64,000 nt of DNA from Sphingomonas colocasiae (GTDB lineage: Bacteria; Pseudomonadota; Alphaproteobacteria; Sphingomonadales; Sphingomonadaceae), in assembly GCF_019880585.1 (NCBI RefSeq), contig NZ_JAINVV010000011.1, positions 310,001 to 374,000 of the forward strand. Direction: 5' to 3'. Positions 61,641-64,000 of the stretch are shown piece by piece. The position numbers were made by a program, and so were the translations under genes. Under the pieces are notes generated by a model. It was not told where the DNA came from. It did not search any database and saw nothing but the letters and a program-made list of their open reading frames with translations. Every line of letters begins with the position of its first letter. Position 1 is the stretch's first letter.

Positions 61641-61796
61641 GTGAGCAGTTCGCTGGACGACCAGATCATCGAAACGCCCGACGGGCCGATGACCTGGGCC
61701 GAATGGAAGAAGAAGCATCCCGTGCAACTGCCGTCGCGGCGCAGCAAGGGCAAGGACCTGCCCAACAAGGTGAAGCGCTTCACCGACGACCGCTGA
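61641..61796 (+). CDS. Small hypothetical protein (51 aa)
   Basis: A short basic protein from a GTG with a perfect GGAGG site at 61631-61635: MSSSLDDQIIETPDGPMTW followed by a Lys/Arg-rich tail (EWKKKHP, RRSKGKDLPNKVKRF). No known domain recognised. The strong ribosome site, lack of shadow composition and defined acidic-then-basic layout support translation. Possibly nucleic-acid binding because of the basic tail (guess). Confidence 0.55.
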   Translation: MSSSLDDQIIETPDGPMTWAEWKKKHPVQLPSRRSKGKDLPNKVKRFTDDR

Positions 61797-61896
61797 AGCG
61801 GCCGATCTCCGTCGCCGGCTCCTGACCGCGTTGTTCCGGCCCGCCTCCGGTCGATTCCGCTTGACGGCGGGGGCGGTTGACGGGTTTCGACGCGGC

Positions 61897-62769
61897 ATGA
61901 TCCGATCCGGACCCGCCACCGCCATCGGCGCCGTCGCCATCCTGCTGTGGGCGAGCCTCGCCACGCTCAGCATGGGGGCCGCCGCCTATGGCCCGCTGCA
62001 ATTGATGACCGCGGCGTTCGGCATCGCCTTCCTCGCCGGCGCGTTGTGGCTGGCCGCCACCGGCCGCGCCGCGCTGCTCGATATCCGCCGGCTGCCGCGT
62101 GCCTTCGTGATCGAGGCGGGGCTGTCGCTCGCCGGCTATCACCTGCTCTATTTCCAGGGGCTGCGTTCAGCGCCCGCGGCAGAGGCCAATCTGATCAATT
62201 ATCTCTGGCCGCTGCTGATCGCGGTGTTCGCCGATCGCAGCCGGATCCTGCGCACCTTGCCCGGCGCGTTGATCGGCTTTGCCGGCGTCGCGCTGCTGCT
62301 TTATCAGCCCGGCGGCTTCGCCCGGCCCGAACCTGGCCATGCGGCGGCGCTTGCCGCCGCGATCGTCTGGACGCGCTACAGCATCCGCAATGTCCGCTAT
62401 GCGGCGATCCCGAGCGAAGCGCTGATCGGCATATTCGGCCTGGTCGCGCTGATCGGCGGCGCGGCGCTGGCGCTCGGCGGCGCGGCGCTGCCCTGGCCCG
62501 GCACATCCCAGGCGCTGATCATCCTCGCCATCGGCATCGGGCCGTTCGGCATCGCCTTCCTGGCATGGGATCTCGGCACCAAGCATGGCCGGGTCGGCCT
62601 GCTCGGCATCCTCGCCTTCGCCGCCCCCGTGCTCTCCACCTGCCTGCTCGTGCTCACCGGCCATGCCGCGGCAAGCGGGCGGCTGGCCATCGCCTGCCTG
62701 CTGGTCGCCGCCGGCGCGGCGCTGGCCGCGCTCGCCGGGCGCCGTCCCGCCCCTTTACCCCAAGCCTGA
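61897..62769 (+). CDS. DMT superfamily transporter (EamA type)
   Basis: A 290-residue inner-membrane protein with ten hydrophobic helices in two EamA repeats. Landmarks are AIGAVAILLWASLATLSMG at the start, EAGLSLAGYHLLYFQGLRSAPAAEANLINYLWPLLIA in the first repeat and LLGILAFAAPVLSTCLLVL in the second. It exports metabolites or amino acids by family; the substrate is unknown. Start ATG 61897. The creatininase gene follows after 13 bp on the same strand. Confidence 0.9.
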   Translation: MIRSGPATAIGAVAILLWASLATLSMGAAAYGPLQLMTAAFGIAFLAGALWLAATGRAALLDIRRLPRAFVIEAGLSLAGYHLLYFQGLRSAPAAEANLINYLWPLLIAVFADRSRILRTLPGALIGFAGVALLLYQPGGFARPEPGHAAALAAAIVWTRYSIRNVRYAAIPSEALIGIFGLVALIGGAALALGGAALPWPGTSQALIILAIGIGPFGIAFLAWDLGTKHGRVGLLGILAFAAPVLSTCLLVLTGHAAASGRLAIACLLVAAGAALAALAGRRPAPLPQA

Positions 62770-62782
62770 AAAAGGATCTCCG

Positions 62783-63514
62783 ATGCTGCTCCATATGTCG
62801 ACCTGGCCCGAGATCGCCGCCTTTCTCGAACGCTCGCAGACGGTGGTGATCCCGATCGGATCGAACGAACAACATGGCCCCACCGGCCTGCTCGGCACCG
62901 ACTGGCTCTGCCCGGAGATCATCGCGCATGAAGCGCAGCGCGATCGCGATATCCTGGTCGCCCCCACCTTCAATATCGGTATGGCGCAGCATCACCTGGC
63001 CTTTCCCGGCACGATCTCGCTGCGCCCCTCCACCTTCATGGCGGCGATCGCGGACTGGGCGCGGTCGCTTGCCGCGCATGGCTTCACCCGCCTCTATTTC
63101 CTCAACGGCCATGGCGGCAACGTGCCGACGATCGAGGCCGCCTTTTCCGAAATCTATGCGGAGGCGAGCTTCGCCCGCCGCTCGCTCGGCTACACGCTGC
63201 GCCTGCGCAACTGGTGGGATCTGCCCGGCATCGCCAGGCTCGCCGAACGGCAATTTCCCAAGGGCCATGGCAGCCATGCGACGCCGTCGGAAATCGCGAT
63301 CACCCAGTGGCGCTACCCCGATCAGATCAAGCAGGCCGCCTGCGAACCGGAGATCGCATCGAGCGGCCCGGTGCGCGAAGCCGCCGATTTCCGGCAGCGC
63401 CATCCGGACGGACGGATGGGATCCAACCCCCTGCTCGCCACGCCCGAAGCCGGCGGCGAACTCGTCGCCACGGCGGTCAGCGGCCTTGCGGAGGATCTTC
63501 TGGCCGGCTGGTGA
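62783..63514 (+). CDS. Creatininase family protein
   Basis: A 243-residue creatininase-fold metal amidohydrolase: IPIGSNEQHGPTGLLGTDW gives metal ligands Glu29, His31 and Asp40, and YFLNGHGGN and KGHGSHATPSEIAI supply the remaining ligands and active-site His/Glu. Family members hydrolyse creatinine or formamide-type amides, or process peptides (MftE). Start behind AAGGA. It appears to form a unit with the DMT transporter and precedes a convergent amidohydrolase. Confidence 0.92.
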   Translation: MLLHMSTWPEIAAFLERSQTVVIPIGSNEQHGPTGLLGTDWLCPEIIAHEAQRDRDILVAPTFNIGMAQHHLAFPGTISLRPSTFMAAIADWARSLAAHGFTRLYFLNGHGGNVPTIEAAFSEIYAEASFARRSLGYTLRLRNWWDLPGIARLAERQFPKGHGSHATPSEIAITQWRYPDQIKQAACEPEIASSGPVREAADFRQRHPDGRMGSNPLLATPEAGGELVATAVSGLAEDLLAGW

Positions 63515-63547
63515 TCGCACCGCGGGTGACGGTGCGATGCGCCGCCG

Positions 63548-64000
63548 TCACCGCGCCTTGCGGGGCGACACCCTCGGGTGCGTGAAATAGGGCGCTTCGT
63601 TGCCGAAGATCACCGCCCATTCCTCCGGCGTCAGCGGCAACTGGGTGCGCAGCAGCGCATAATATTGGTCGGGCGTGTAGATGGCCGGCCAATCGGATCC
63701 CAGGATGAAGCGGTCCATGCCGATCCGCCGCATCTCCTTCACATAGTCGCCGGCGAGCACCGGATCGGTCTTGTCGTTCACCACGAGCAAGGCCAGTTCG
63801 ATCCGCAGGTTCCTGGTGCCCTTGGCCTGTTTCGCGATCGCATCGCCATAAAGCGCCAGCGCGTCGATGGTGATCCGGTCGAGTTCGCCCCAGCTTCCGC
63901 CATGCGCGATCTGGACAGGCACATCGCCCATGCCCGGCAACACCCGATCGATAAAGGCGCGGGCGTCGTCGGCCGTATAATCCTTGGCATTGCGGACATG
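63548..64000 (-). CDS. Amidohydrolase family 2 protein, C-terminal part (5' end outside window)
   Basis: The frame is open to the right edge; 150 residues are visible (HVRNAKDYTADDARAFIDRV leading into the annotated part). It has VQIAHGGSWG (barrel His region), the superfamily motif DRFILGSDWPAIYTPDQY with catalytic Asp, and the terminal EEWAVIFGNEAPYF. It belongs to the same superfamily as the amidohydrolase at the left edge but the two are not closely similar. Convergent with the creatininase gene, 33 bp apart. Confidence 0.85.
   Translation of the reverse strand, partial: HVRNAKDYTADDARAFIDRVLPGMGDVPVQIAHGGSWGELDRITIDALALYGDAIAKQAKGTRNLRIELALLVVNDKTDPVLAGDYVKEMRRIGMDRFILGSDWPAIYTPDQYYALLRTQLPLTPEEWAVIFGNEAPYFTHPRVSPRKAR

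Noticed and set aside
1-64000. tRNA, rRNA, CRISPR array, prophage or insertion-sequence transposase
   Set aside because: Reading through the window showed no tRNA-like TPsiC arms with acceptor pairing, no rRNA motifs, no regularly spaced direct repeats and no transposase or integrase protein. A covariance-model scan would be decisive for tRNA and small RNA.

Overview
This window is high-GC, alphaproteobacterial DNA. Its gene style points to a sphingomonad (Sphingomonas, Sphingopyxis, Novosphingobium or a relative). It carries seven TonB-dependent outer-membrane receptors (TBDRs) in 64 kb, each beside hydrolases, short-chain dehydrogenases or LuxR/TetR regulators. The assignment rests on gene content only. 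No rRNA, tRNA, CRISPR array, phage or transposase gene was recognised.

Layout. 0-4.3 kb: the end of an amidohydrolase, an exported SDR, an acyl-CoA dehydrogenase and an Lrp regulator. 4.3-9.7 kb: a TetR repressor diverging from a TBDR-esterase-amidase unit, with a 36-bp palindrome between them. 9.7-16.5 kb: a minus-strand heme-uptake operon of the cell-surface-signalling type (ECF sigma, FecR anti-sigma, STN-containing heme TBDR, heme oxygenase, DUF454 protein, TonB). Its TBDR is fused to a second, Omp25-like beta-barrel. 16.5-18.3 kb: an ArsR-SRPBCC-hydrolase operon with twin operator palindromes. 18.4-30 kb: a catabolic-looking divergon. An Old Yellow Enzyme lies beside the minus-strand unit NTF2-SDR-SDR-LuxR, which faces TBDR-esterase-esterase; the second esterase is broken by an apparent 19-bp repeat collapse. 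A Tat-exported penicillin-acylase-family enzyme follows. 30-36.4 kb: a large solitary TBDR, an HxlR/MFS divergent pair and a Ca2+/H+ antiporter. 36.4-41 kb: a siderophore receptor diverging from a DUF3649-PepSY-DUF3325 inner-membrane reductase-type operon. 41-43.5 kb: a methionine-gamma-lyase-like gene and its divergent Lrp regulator, bracketed by two copies of a composite palindromic repeat. 43.5-53.5 kb: a ThuA protein, then a TBDR-S12 peptidase-cupin unit diverging from an M81 (MlrC-like) peptidase plus MFS transporter. 53.5-59.8 kb: an alpha/beta hydrolase under a TetR operator, a frameshifted TBDR, an isochorismatase-type amidohydrolase, a LuxR regulator and a zincin-like protein. 59.8-64 kb: HxlR/dihydrofolate-reductase-like pair, two small proteins, a DMT exporter, a creatininase and the C-terminal part of another amidohydrolase.

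How it works together (inference): this looks like a scavenging region. Separate TBDRs bring heme, ferric siderophore and several unknown organic substrates into the periplasm. Neighbouring esterases, amidases, peptidases and dehydrogenases process them, each under a local one-component regulator. Fur-box-like palindromes precede the iron-related units. The most unusual items are the tandem-barrel heme receptor, the paired repeats with an inverted core that flank the gamma-lyase/Lrp genes, and the MlrB/MlrC/MlrD-like neighbourhood lacking MlrA.
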